This document shows positions 1 through 6,968 of a DNA stretch of 41,719 nucleotides, in pieces. This DNA is from Thalassobacillus sp043497085 (GTDB taxonomy: Bacteria; Bacillota; Bacilli; Bacillales; Halobacillaceae), in the NCBI GenBank assembly GCA_043497085.1, contig JBIEKI010000025.1; one strand, 5' to 3'. Position 1 is the first letter of the stretch; the number at the start of each line of letters is the position of its first letter. Under the pieces are notes generated by a model. It had not been told where the DNA came from, did no database searches, and was given only the letters and a program-made list of their open reading frames with translations. The position numbers were made by a program, and so were the translations under genes.

Positions 1-90
1 AATTTGTATAGTGAAAGTTAAGGTTATGGTTGGAAAAATATTGAAAAAGAGATCGGTCATAACTCTCTTTTCGCAACACTCATTGTTAGC

Positions 91-232
91 TTGACGGTTA
101 TGGGGAAATTGCGAGACTCCTATGGGATTAAAGTAGATGGTGAGATCCCGGAAGGCGAAGCCTGAGGAAGCTCACCGTACGCCCATGGAAAGCGAGTGAT
201 TTCCCGGACCTCCAGAGGTTCTCAACCGTAAC
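91..232. repeat. Folded dispersed repeat of Bacillaceae type
   Basis: No gene is convincing in positions 1-449; this element is the main content. It folds as nested stems: acggtt (94-99) with aaccgt (224-229), ggggaaat (102-109) with atttccc (199-205), cctatggg (119-126) with cccatgg (182-188), ggtgag (139-144) with ctcacc (171-176), and an inner aggc-gaa-gcct hairpin (153-163). The words gcgagactcc and gaaagcgagt are ones I remember from intergenic repeats scattered through many Bacillaceae genomes; I do not know an accepted name. A separate perfect hairpin (cagtttc/gaaactg, 238-255) follows. Only one copy is seen here. The remainder of 256-449 shows nothing I can name. Confidence 0.6.
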
Positions 233-449
233 AGAAACAGTTTCTCTCGAAACTGAGTCTTCAGCAAAAGGGAGCTTATATGTAAGAGCAGTACAGAGGT
301 TTAATAGTGCCTTACCTTAATTAGCTTCTTAATTGTTATTTCGCTATCAATAAGGATAAATCCTTCTTCACCCAGACATAGGAAAAGGCCCGATCTCCTC
401 CCTATCCATAGACAGATATTAAAGAGAACGGACCTATTTATTACTTTTC

Positions 450-632
450 TTATTTATTTTTCATACGGTCATCTGCTGCTCGTGAGCGTGCTTGTGCTTC
501 TTTATCTTCATGATCAGCGAATTCTTGTGAGAATTCAACATCACGTGCATGAGCTTTCTTCGCATACTTAGGAGTTTGCGGAAGTGAGGAATCGTTTTTC
601 CCATTCGCTTTACGATGATCATCTCTACCCAT
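450..632 (-). CDS. yfhD: YfhD-like small hydrophilic protein
   Basis: A 60-residue, highly charged protein without a membrane segment or cysteines, beginning MGRDDHRK and rich in Asp, Glu, Lys and Arg. The core SLPQTPKYAKK and the later VEFSQEFADHEDKEAQARS resemble the Bacillus YfhD family as I remember it; that family is of unknown function. The start at 632 is chosen because ggggtgg lies five bases upstream; a GTG nine bases earlier would leave no good ribosome site. It is monocistronic and divergent from the ykkC unit. The family assignment is from memory, so moderately sure. Confidence 0.6.
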   Translation of the reverse strand: MGRDDHRKANGKNDSSLPQTPKYAKKAHARDVEFSQEFADHEDKEAQARSRAADDRMKNK

Positions 633-728
633 TATTTCCACCCCTTTTCCTTTTTCATTAGGGTTATTATATGTAAGCTACAACAAAATAATCGGATGCT
701 CACTTTTCCTATTTCTATATTGTTCTCC

Positions 729-757
729 TTGAAATTCACTTACATATTAGTGATAAT
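729..757 (+). promoter_or_regulatory. SigA-like promoter of the guanidine riboswitch unit
   Basis: TTGAAA (729-734), 17-bp spacer, GATAAT (752-757). Each box is one mismatch from consensus. The expected transcription start near 764 falls just before the riboswitch aptamer, which supports the call. Confidence 0.65.
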
Positions 758-768
758 TATAATAATTG

Positions 769-883
769 CTCTCTAGGGTTCCGCATGCTTAATTGGTCAG
801 GTCCGAGAGGGAGCGCACAGCGAAGCTGTGACACGGAGGGACAAAAGCCCGGGAGATATCCACAGAGGTATCTCTCTTTTTTT
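769..883 (+). promoter_or_regulatory. Guanidine-I riboswitch (ykkC class) with terminator
   Basis: The leader carries hallmark words of the ykkC/yxkD RNA, now known as the guanidine-I riboswitch: tctagggttccgc near 772, tggtcaggtccgagaggg near 794, acacggagggacaaaagccc (831-850) and the 3' closing strand cgggaga. An intrinsic terminator follows: gggagata (851-858) pairs with tatctctc (869-876), ending in seven T (877-883). The 3' aptamer strand is shared with the terminator stem, so guanidinium binding should prevent termination and switch the exporter genes on. Class assignment rests on recognised consensus words; the switching direction is inferred from known members. Confidence 0.9.
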
Positions 884-904
884 ATGAAGAAATGGGGAAT
901 GAAA

Positions 905-1246
905 ATGAATGGAACATGGTTGAAAGTGGTGCTCGCTGCCGGATTTGAAGTTGGCTGGGTCATTGGGCTGAAACATGCTGATAGTGCATTGGAATGGACA
1001 GCTACAGTGATAGCTATGGTTGTCAGCTTTTATTACTTAGTTACTGCTGGACGGACTCTTCCAGTTGGAACAGTTTATGCAGTCTTTGTAGGGTTGGGGA
1101 CAGCCGGTACTGTACTGTCAGAAATCTTGTTCTTTGGTGTTCCTTTTCAACTTTCTAAAGTTTTATGGATCGGCCTATTGCTTGTCGGTATCATAGGTTT
1201 AAAGGTCGTGACTGCAGATACAGCTCAGGAAGGTAGAGTTCAATGA
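905..1246 (+). CDS. ykkC: SMR-family guanidinium exporter subunit YkkC
   Basis: A 113-residue, four-helix small multidrug resistance protein, very close to B. subtilis YkkC (WVIGLKHADSAL; LPVGTVYAVFVGLGTAGTV). The glutamate in the first helix (AAGFEVGW) is the conserved SMR coupling residue. Members behind guanidine-I riboswitches export guanidinium in exchange for protons, and YkkC works as a heteromer with YkkD. The start at 905 is preferred because gggga (894-898) sits 6-7 bases upstream; upstream in-frame ATGs at 884 and 899 lie against the terminator U-tract or too close to the ribosome site. The stop overlaps the ykkD start (atga), so the pair is translationally coupled. Confidence 0.92.
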   Translation: MNGTWLKVVLAAGFEVGWVIGLKHADSALEWTATVIAMVVSFYYLVTAGRTLPVGTVYAVFVGLGTAGTVLSEILFFGVPFQLSKVLWIGLLLVGIIGLKVVTADTAQEGRVQ

Positions 1247-1557
1247 GTTGGATTTACTTAATTGTTGCAGGAGCGTTTGAAATGAGCGGAGTTGTAATGA
1301 TCAATAAAGTTAACCGTGATCGGAAGCTGACTACCCTATTATCCATGCTTATTTTGATGGCCTCCAGTTTTTTATTCTTGAAACTTGCCATGCAAAACCT
1401 TCCGATGGGTACAGCTTATGCAGTATGGACAGGAATCGGTACGGTTGGCAGTACCATTCTTGGGATGGTCTTTTATCAGGAACCAAGTGACTGGAAACGT
1501 ATTTTCTTTATTACTGTCATTATCATAGCGACCATCGGATTAAGGGTTGTTTCATAA
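1243..1557 (+). CDS. ykkD: SMR-family guanidinium exporter subunit YkkD
   Basis: A 104-residue four-helix SMR protein, partner of YkkC. It has the membrane glutamate (GAFEMSGV) and the strongly conserved MGTAYAVWTGIGTVGS block, very close to B. subtilis YkkD. The C-terminus (IGLRVVS) ends at the fourth helix, which is usual for this subunit. The start codon overlaps the ykkC stop by four bases. The two subunits together should form the membrane exporter controlled by the upstream guanidine switch. Confidence 0.92.
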   Translation: MSWIYLIVAGAFEMSGVVMINKVNRDRKLTTLLSMLILMASSFLFLKLAMQNLPMGTAYAVWTGIGTVGSTILGMVFYQEPSDWKRIFFITVIIIATIGLRVVS

Positions 1558-1589
1558 AACAGGCTGCCTCAGTTGGGGCAGCCTGTTTT
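1556..1589. terminator. Bidirectional terminator after ykkD
   Basis: aaaacaggctgcc (1556-1568) pairs perfectly with ggcagcctgtttt (1577-1589) around an 8-base loop. It begins in the ykkD stop codon, and the A/T ends allow it to serve the convergent gene at 1599 too. Confidence 0.9.
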
Positions 1590-1598
1590 AATCTTTCA

Positions 1599-1958
1599 TC
1601 AATATCCTACTTCGATAGATGCATTTACCATATACATAAGATCGTTTCTGTCATCTTTATCCTCTAAAATGATTCCACTTGTAGTAGCCATCCCACCGTC
1701 TACTACTTCCACGGATACTGTGCCATACGGAATAGCTTGTTTGACTTCGCTTTCATCTAATTGACCTTGATCGCGAGGAATAGCAAGTTTGACATTCACC
1801 TTCATATTATCTAAGGAGTTTTCGGGCAGAGCTTCTTCAATACCTGGCATCGAGTTGAAGTTGATAGCATCCTGAATAGCTCTCAGGGAAGCTTTTGTAA
1901 CGTTCTGTCCGTGCACATCGATACCCATACCTGTCTGGATGAATAGAATTTTATCCAT
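1599..1958 (-). CDS. Lin0512-family conserved protein
   Basis: A 119-residue soluble protein with GMGIDVHG near its N-terminus, matching the invariant GxGxDxHG motif that defines the Lin0512 family (TIGR02058 type). The family is scattered through Firmicutes, cyanobacteria and plants, and I know of no assigned function. The middle part (KVNVKLAIP) and the end (MYMVNASIEVGY) look like alternating strands. The start at 1958 follows aaaggag with a 9-base spacing; eight residues upstream (MNRKEHEI) are the ribosome site read as codons. It converges on the guanidinium exporter, sharing its terminator; any functional link is unproven. Confidence 0.8.
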   Translation of the reverse strand: MDKILFIQTGMGIDVHGQNVTKASLRAIQDAINFNSMPGIEEALPENSLDNMKVNVKLAIPRDQGQLDESEVKQAIPYGTVSVEVVDGGMATTSGIILEDKDDRNDLMYMVNASIEVGY

Positions 1959-2191
1959 AATTTCATGCTCCTTTCGATTCATAATTATTCTTTAGGACTG
2001 TCTTTACTTGTCACATATCCGTTATCCGGGATGTTAAATCCCCTATTTAGTCAAAATAATATTTTTGTAATATCCGTAACAATATACTACTCACAGCTAA
2101 TTTATAGCCTATTCCGGCTGTTATCCTCTTATTTCTCTTTAATAAATAAGGATTTTATTTCCAATTGAAATATATCACTAAATTTGACCTA

Positions 2192-2216
2192 GTTTTCATC
2201 CATAAAGATGGGGTAT
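2192..2216 (+). promoter_or_regulatory. Candidate SigB promoter of the gas vesicle cluster
   Basis: GTTTTC (2192-2197), a 13-bp spacer, then GGGTAT (2211-2216). The SigB consensus is GTTTAA, 12-15 bases, GGGTAT, so the -10 is perfect and the -35 matches at four of six. The predicted start near 2224 gives a leader of about 55 bases to gvpQ. The rest of the 320-base gap (1959-2278) is A/T-rich; I saw no gvpA-like frame or strong SigA pair there. Confidence 0.6.
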
Positions 2217-2278
2217 CAACAACAGTAAGGGTCATCCCGATTCATTATTTTGGGAAAACTTCCAAAAGGAGGTCGTGT

Positions 2279-2884
2279 ATGAGCAAAACGGATAAAGTGA
2301 AAGAAAATGCAGGAACAACCAGTTTAGCTGGGGGGCTTACCCTTGCTGCTTCTTCCCTGCTGCTTCCCAAAGTAAGGAAGAAGATGAAAAAAGGGGTGAA
2401 GCAATCCACTGAATTTGTGGAAGATAAACTCCCGAGAGTAGCAAGAATCGTAGATCGAGCTGATGACCCTACAGATCTAAAAGAAGAAACACAAGAAGAA
2501 ATCAAAGATGAAATGGCCGATCAAATGAAAGAGCATTTTAAGGAAAGTATGCAGGATAAAGTAAACGAAGCTTCAGAGAATTTACAGGAAGCTAAAGATG
2601 AAAACGCAGATAAAGTTCATTCCAATGCTGAAAAAGTGCAGGAAAAAGCGCAAAACGCATTGCTGAAGTTTCGCGAGAAGTTATCCGGGGTAAAAGAAGC
2701 TGGTGAGGACTTTCAAGAGGAAATGAGCAAAAAAACCAATGGAAAGTCTAGTAACAAGATAAAAGGGGTCAATGATATCAAAGGCGCAAATGATATCAAA
2801 AGCGCCACAGACATCAAGAGTTCCACCAATATCAAAAGCGCTAATGATATCAAACACCCTTCAAATACAAAAACTTCCAGTTAG
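2279..2884 (+). CDS. gvpQ: Gas vesicle protein GvpQ with C-terminal hexapeptide repeats
   Basis: A 201-residue first gene of the gas vesicle cluster, placed immediately before gvpB as GvpQ is in the Bacillus megaterium order A-P-Q-B-R-N-F-G-L-S-K-J-T-U. A short apolar stretch near residues 12-30 (SLAGGLTLAASSLLLP) is followed by a long charged, probably coiled-coil, region. The C-terminus holds six tandem six-residue units of the form xxNDIK (2765-2872). The start at 2279 has a strong aaaggagg seven bases away (2265-2272). The family call rests on order and composition more than on sequence memory; GvpP is the alternative. Function of GvpQ is not settled. Confidence 0.7.
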   Translation: MSKTDKVKENAGTTSLAGGLTLAASSLLLPKVRKKMKKGVKQSTEFVEDKLPRVARIVDRADDPTDLKEETQEEIKDEMADQMKEHFKESMQDKVNEASENLQEAKDENADKVHSNAEKVQEKAQNALLKFREKLSGVKEAGEDFQEEMSKKTNGKSSNKIKGVNDIKGANDIKSATDIKSSTNIKSANDIKHPSNTKTSS

Positions 2885-2911
2885 GAAATTAAAGAAAGGG
2901 GTATTTTATTT

Positions 2912-3205
2912 ATGGCAGTACAAAAATCAACCGATAGCAGTAGCTTGGCAGAGGTTATTGACCGAATTTTAGACAAAGGGATTGTCATTGATGCCTTTGC
3001 ACGAGTCTCAGTCGTAGGTATTGAATTAATTACCGTAGAAGCACGCGTTGTCATTGCAAGTGTGGATACTTGGTTGCGTTATGCGGAAGCGGTTGGACTA
3101 TTACGCGATGAGGTAGAAGAAGATGGTTTATCAGACCGTCTATCTGCCCGTACAGACAGTCCTTCCAATTCTCAAAATAACGAGCGTAGTGAATTCAGTA
3201 TTTAA
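2912..3205 (+). CDS. gvpB: Major gas vesicle structural protein (GvpA/GvpB)
   Basis: A 97-residue GvpA-family protein that should form the ribbed gas-permeable wall. The conserved core is plain: SLAEVIDRILDKGIVID, followed by VEARVVIASVDTWLRYAEAVGL. The roughly 70-residue core carries a hydrophilic tail rich in Ser and Asn, as in Bacillus GvpB. It is the only gene here that looks like the major shell subunit; GvpS and GvpJ are the minor paralogues in the same cluster. A strong hairpin follows the stop codon (3207-3242), which could favour high levels of this message. Confidence 0.93.
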   Translation: MAVQKSTDSSSLAEVIDRILDKGIVIDAFARVSVVGIELITVEARVVIASVDTWLRYAEAVGLLRDEVEEDGLSDRLSARTDSPSNSQNNERSEFSI

Positions 3206-3206
3206 T

Positions 3207-3242
3207 GGTTCCGGAGTCAGAGCGCTGTCTCTGACTCCAACC
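3207..3242 (+). other. Strong hairpin between gvpB and gvpR
   Basis: ggagtcagag (3213-3222) pairs perfectly with ctctgactcc (3229-3238) around cgctgt, with ggtt/aacc extending it. No T-run follows, so it is not a standard terminator. It is more likely an RNA-stabilising, processing or partial-termination element separating the shell gene from the accessory genes. Confidence 0.65.
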
Positions 3243-3281
3243 TATGTTATGAAATATTATTAAATAAAGGTGAGGGTGATT

Positions 3282-3575
3282 GTGAGTCTTATGAAAGTAA
3301 TGGATGAAGTAAATCAATTTTTCACTGAAAATATAGCACCTCCCCATAAGATAATCTCTGTCCGCAAACATAAGGAAGAAGACAGTGAAGAAAAGCAAGC
3401 AGGCTGGAAAGCCATGGTCGAAGTCATTGAGGAAAAGGAATATATGAAAAAGTATGCCAATGATCAAATGATTGGCCTTTATGAAGTATTTTTAGATAAC
3501 AACGCAGAAATCACGGGGTTTTCCAGAATCAGTTTACGATATCGCAGTGACTTGGAAGATCAGCAGTCATCATGA
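3282..3575 (+). CDS. gvpR: Gas vesicle protein GvpR (GvpO family)
   Basis: A 97-residue soluble accessory protein. The block GWKAMVEVIEEKEY...QMIGLYEVFLDNNAEITGFSRISLRYRSD follows the GvpO pattern (GW-x-VEVxE, YEVxLD, YxRxxRY), the family to which Bacillus GvpR belongs as I recall it. Its role in vesicle assembly or expression is not well defined. The start is taken as GTG 3282 because ggtgagg (3269-3275) lies six bases before it; GTG 3270 and 3276 overlap that site and ATG 3291 is rather far. Confidence 0.85.
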   Translation: MSLMKVMDEVNQFFTENIAPPHKIISVRKHKEEDSEEKQAGWKAMVEVIEEKEYMKKYANDQMIGLYEVFLDNNAEITGFSRISLRYRSDLEDQQSS

Positions 3576-3613
3576 TAGCCGCCTGGATCTCCGAAGTTTT
3601 AGGAGGATGACGA

Positions 3614-4543
3614 ATGACCGTATTGAAAGAAGCTAAACAGCAGCCCCATATCAATAATGAAGTATATAAACACTCTGCTTATTACCAGGGGCTGATCAAA
3701 CGTTCACTAAGGTATCTTTCTTCCGGTTATCCGGTGCATTTCACAGGACCATCAGGAATCGGAAAAACAACACTGGCTCTTTTTATCGCCAAACAACGCA
3801 AACGCCCTGTCATGCTTATAAATGGAAATAAGGAATTATCAAATGAGGATCTGATCGGGGCTTTTACAGGTTACCAAAGCAGCAAAGTAAAAGATAATTT
3901 TATCAGAACTGTCTACAAAACAGAAGAAAACGTTACAGAATCCTGGACAGATGGAAAGCTGCTCGAAGCTGTAAAAAATGGATATACTTTGGTCTACGAC
4001 GAATTCACCAGGTCACAGCCTGAAGCTAATAATATTTTTCTTTCTATATTAGAAGAGAGAATACTCCCTTTGTATGGAACTAAGAGGAAAGATGCCTTTA
4101 TCCGGGTTCACCCTGATTTTTCGGTAATTTTTACAAGTAATCCAGCTGAGTATGCAGGGGTATTCCAATCTCAGGATGCTTTATTGGATCGAATGATCAC
4201 ATTACCATTGGATCATATGGATCATCAGGCAGAAGTAACTGCAGTTACGAGTAAAACGAGTTTATCCCAAAACGCAGCTGAGTCGATTGTAAATTTCGTA
4301 GTTACAGCCAGGGAGTTATGTGAGAGTAATGACCAGCTTCAAGGGCCGAGTCTTCGTGCTTCCATCATGATTGCAGAAATGGCAGAAAAGCATGACATTT
4401 CTATTGATGGTGAGGATGAAGAGTTCCAGGAACTTTGCCTTGATATTACTTGGTTTCCACTACAAACTTGTACACCAAAGGATCAACAGCCAGAAATGAG
4501 AGAAAAGCTTTTAGAAGCTTGTAAAAAAATCAAGGTTGGGTGA
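3614..4543 (+). CDS. gvpN: Gas vesicle AAA+ ATPase GvpN
   Basis: A 309-residue MoxR-type AAA+ ATPase. Walker A is GPSGIGKTT (residues 45-53), Walker B lies in LVYDEFTRS, and the sensor region reads FTSNPAEYAGVF followed by LLDRM. GvpN proteins are needed for normal vesicle enlargement rather than for the shell itself. The ribosome site aggagg precedes the ATG, and gvpF starts six bases after the stop, so the genes are tightly coupled. Length and motif order are normal for the family. Confidence 0.95.
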   Translation: MTVLKEAKQQPHINNEVYKHSAYYQGLIKRSLRYLSSGYPVHFTGPSGIGKTTLALFIAKQRKRPVMLINGNKELSNEDLIGAFTGYQSSKVKDNFIRTVYKTEENVTESWTDGKLLEAVKNGYTLVYDEFTRSQPEANNIFLSILEERILPLYGTKRKDAFIRVHPDFSVIFTSNPAEYAGVFQSQDALLDRMITLPLDHMDHQAEVTAVTSKTSLSQNAAESIVNFVVTARELCESNDQLQGPSLRASIMIAEMAEKHDISIDGEDEEFQELCLDITWFPLQTCTPKDQQPEMREKLLEACKKIKVG

Positions 4544-4548
4544 TATGA

Positions 4549-5313
4549 ATGGATAATGAAACAGGAATCTATATATTTTGTGCCATACAAACGAATGAAG
4601 AACATGACTTTGGAACGATCGACTTTGAGGGTGAAACACGAAAGGTTTTTACCATTCACTACAAAGATTCAGCTATGGTGGCGGCTGAAATGCCAATGAA
4701 AATTTACCACCCGAGCAAAGAGAATTTAATGATGCACCAAAACGTCATATCCGATGTGATGAAAAAAATGGATACAGTGGTTCCAATCAGTTTTGGAAAT
4801 GTATTTAATTCTAAAGAGGATGTTGTTGCTTTATCAGAAAGCTTATACCCTCAATTCGAAGAGCTATTTCCAAAAATAAAAGGCAAAATCGAATTAGGCT
4901 TGAAAGTCATCGGTAAAAAGGAGTGGCTTCAAAAAGAAATCAATAAGAACCCTGAAGTTACAAAGCAGAAACAAACGGTCAATAAGAAAACCGAAGCAGC
5001 AGGGTATTTTGATCGAATCGAACTTGGTGAAATGGCATCGAAGTTTTTCCAATCCGTTCAGCAGGATATCGAAAAAGAAATTCACGAAGAGTTAAAAAAT
5101 ATAGCTGTAGCTGCTGAAGTAAATGAACCCATCGGTGAAAAAATGCTATTGAATGGTGCCTATCTCATAGACAGTAACAAGGAAGAAAAGTTTGATGAAA
5201 AGGTTAATGAATTACACGATAAGTGGAAAGATAAGGTCGATTTCAAATATACGGGACCTTGGCCAGCATACAACTTTATCAATATAAAATTAAAAGTGGA
5301 GGAAAACGCATGA
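4549..5313 (+). CDS. gvpF: Gas vesicle protein GvpF
   Basis: A 254-residue GvpL/GvpF-family accessory protein. Family marks are the N-terminal YIFCAIQ, the central PISFGNVF and the C-terminal signature FKYTGPWPAYNFINI. GvpF binds the GvpA-type shell subunit and acts in nucleating or loading the vesicle. The segment around residues 120-150 is rich in Lys and Gln and may be a linker. Its stop overlaps the gvpG start (atga). gvpL, 265 bases further on, is its paralogue. Confidence 0.93.
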   Translation: MDNETGIYIFCAIQTNEEHDFGTIDFEGETRKVFTIHYKDSAMVAAEMPMKIYHPSKENLMMHQNVISDVMKKMDTVVPISFGNVFNSKEDVVALSESLYPQFEELFPKIKGKIELGLKVIGKKEWLQKEINKNPEVTKQKQTVNKKTEAAGYFDRIELGEMASKFFQSVQQDIEKEIHEELKNIAVAAEVNEPIGEKMLLNGAYLIDSNKEEKFDEKVNELHDKWKDKVDFKYTGPWPAYNFINIKLKVEENA

Positions 5314-5561
5314 TTCATAAGTTATTCACTTCCCCATTGAATCTGGTTGTAAAAGTCGGAGAAAAGGTAAAGGAAGAAGTGGATAAAGAACTTTATGATT
5401 TAGATACGATTCAAAAAAAATTAGTACACCTTCAGATGATGTATGAATTAGATGAGATTTCTGAAGAAGCCTATAAACAACAAGAGAATGATTTGCTTAT
5501 CAGGTATGAAGAAGCAAAAAGACGTGAAATGGAACAATGGAATGAATTGACTAAGCGTTGA
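5310..5561 (+). CDS. gvpG: Gas vesicle protein GvpG
   Basis: An 83-residue small, charged, helical protein beginning MIHKLFTSPLNLVVKVGEKV, which is the typical GvpG opening, followed by LVHLQMMYELDEISEEAY, also characteristic. GvpG is an accessory protein found between gvpF and gvpL in most clusters, thought to join the nucleation complex. The true start is 5310, overlapping the gvpF stop and preceded by gtggagg; the open frame begins further upstream inside gvpF. Confidence 0.92.
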   Translation: MIHKLFTSPLNLVVKVGEKVKEEVDKELYDLDTIQKKLVHLQMMYELDEISEEAYKQQENDLLIRYEEAKRREMEQWNELTKR

Positions 5562-5577
5562 AAGTGAGGAAGCACTA

Positions 5578-6381
5578 ATGGCAGAACTAATTTATTTATA
5601 CGGCATCATACCAACAAACGAAAAATCCACTACACCTCTTCCCTCTTTCAAAGGTTTAGATGACGAGCATGAATTATACACCCTCTCCTTTGATGGGATT
5701 GATGCAGTCGTATGTAACTTGGAAGAAAGTGAATTTAACCAATCTGCATTGGAAGAAAAAACATCAGATGTAGAGTGGCTTCATGAAAAGGCATTTCATC
5801 ACCATGAGGCAGTCACCAAACTGCATGAAAAATATACCATTATCCCTATGAAGTTTAGTACGATTTATTCAGGGTATGAGAGTTTAGAGAGCACAATAAA
5901 AGAACATCACAAAAAAATGTCTGATTTGCTTGCATGGCTTTCAGATAAAGAGGAATGGAACTTGAAAATATATTGTGACAATGATGCGCTAAGGGAGCGT
6001 ACATCTGCTCACAATTTGACTATAGAAGAAAAGAAAAAAGAAATTGAACAAATGTCACCTGGAAGACAATATTTAGAAAAGCGTAAGCTGGATCATCTTA
6101 TCGATCAGGAACTGGAGAAGGATAAAGAAAACCACTCCTCCCGCATCCATGATCAGTTGGCTTCTTATAGTGAAAAAACGGATATAAAGAAAAATTGGAG
6201 TAAAGATGTTACAGGAAGATCAGACGAAATGTGCTGGAACAGTGTCTATTTGCTTAAGGAAACGAAGGTAGAAGATTTCTTAAGCCAGGTGAAGCACCTG
6301 CAAGAGGAATGGAAAGAAAATGGTTTCCAATTTGAGCTTACCGGACCTTGGCCCGCTTATCATTTCGCCAAACTGACGTAA
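5578..6381 (+). CDS. gvpL: Gas vesicle protein GvpL
   Basis: A 267-residue GvpL/GvpF-family protein. It opens with LIYLYGIIPT, has IIPMKFSTIY in the middle and ends with the family signature FELTGPWPAYHFAKL. GvpL is thought to bridge several accessory Gvps during assembly. A charged helical stretch (about residues 150-210) separates the two conserved halves. It lies 16 bases after gvpG and 14 before gvpS, well inside the operon. Confidence 0.93.
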   Translation: MAELIYLYGIIPTNEKSTTPLPSFKGLDDEHELYTLSFDGIDAVVCNLEESEFNQSALEEKTSDVEWLHEKAFHHHEAVTKLHEKYTIIPMKFSTIYSGYESLESTIKEHHKKMSDLLAWLSDKEEWNLKIYCDNDALRERTSAHNLTIEEKKKEIEQMSPGRQYLEKRKLDHLIDQELEKDKENHSSRIHDQLASYSEKTDIKKNWSKDVTGRSDEMCWNSVYLLKETKVEDFLSQVKHLQEEWKENGFQFELTGPWPAYHFAKLT

Positions 6382-6395
6382 AGTGAGGGGGATTC

Positions 6396-6668
6396 ATGGC
6401 ACAGAGAAAAGAGTTCGAAAATAAAGATGTTGCACTTATTGATATTTTAGATGTGGTTTTGGACAAGGGTGTGGCCATCAAGGGAGACATTATTATATCA
6501 ATTGCTGGTATCGACTTAGTTTATCTTGACCTGAAGCTCTTAATTTCTTCAGTAGAAACACTTGTCCAATCGAAACTTGACTCAGATGGCCTATTATCCT
6601 CCAAACAATTTGATAAGGAAAAGGAGGAATTGGACCGTGTCACAAACAAAACTGGATCATCGTCCTGA
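6396..6668 (+). CDS. gvpS: Minor GvpA-like protein GvpS
   Basis: A 90-residue GvpA paralogue with the same fold signals as the shell protein: ALIDILDVVLDKGVAIKGD and IDLVYLDLKLLISSVETL. It lies between gvpL and gvpK, the place of GvpS in Bacillus clusters. GvpS is probably a minor shell or cap component; it may nucleate the vesicle. Its end overlaps the start of gvpK by 32 bases in another frame, so the gvpK ribosome site lies within the gvpS coding region. Confidence 0.88.
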   Translation: MAQRKEFENKDVALIDILDVVLDKGVAIKGDIIISIAGIDLVYLDLKLLISSVETLVQSKLDSDGLLSSKQFDKEKEELDRVTNKTGSSS

Positions 6669-6936
6669 GAAAAGCGGCAGAATCAACCTGGATTCACAAG
6701 GCGCCGAACAAGGTCTGGCACAACTTGTCCTGACAGTCATCGAACTGCTCCGGCAGCTGGTCGAACGCCAGGCTATCCGGAGGGTCGACGGAGGCACACT
6801 AACCGAAGAAGAAATCGAAAGGCTCGGAGTGGCTCTTATGAATTTGGAAGTAAAAATGGATGAACTTAAGGAAATTTTCGAGCTTGAGGATGAAGATTTA
6901 AATATCGATTTAGGTCCTCTTGGCAATTTACTCTAA
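6637..6936 (+). CDS. gvpK: Gas vesicle protein GvpK
   Basis: A 99-residue GvpK-family protein; the core LAQLVLTVIELLRQLVERQAIRRVDGGTLTEEEIERLG is almost a family consensus. It is an accessory protein required for vesicle formation in several hosts. The start is GTG 6637, nine bases after aaggagg (6621-6627); the upstream in-frame ATGs lie deep in gvpS. The stretch 6690-6800 is visibly richer in G and C than the surrounding A/T-rich genes, perhaps because of codon constraint on the conserved core. Confidence 0.92.
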   Translation: MSQTKLDHRPEKSGRINLDSQGAEQGLAQLVLTVIELLRQLVERQAIRRVDGGTLTEEEIERLGVALMNLEVKMDELKEIFELEDEDLNIDLGPLGNLL

Positions 6937-6968
6937 CTACTGAGAGCACTTTCAAGGAGGTGTTGAAC

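Noticed and set aside
785..904. Upstream extension of YkkC beginning at 788
   Set aside because: This stretch is the riboswitch and its terminator; the ribosome site and family alignment favour 905.
2765..2872. Tandem 18-bp units in gvpQ as a CRISPR-like array
   Set aside because: The units are in-frame codons without spacers; this is a protein repeat.
3195..3467. Minus-strand frame of 90 codons over gvpR
   Set aside because: Antisense to a recognised Gvp gene; its apolar composition is the complement of charged codons.
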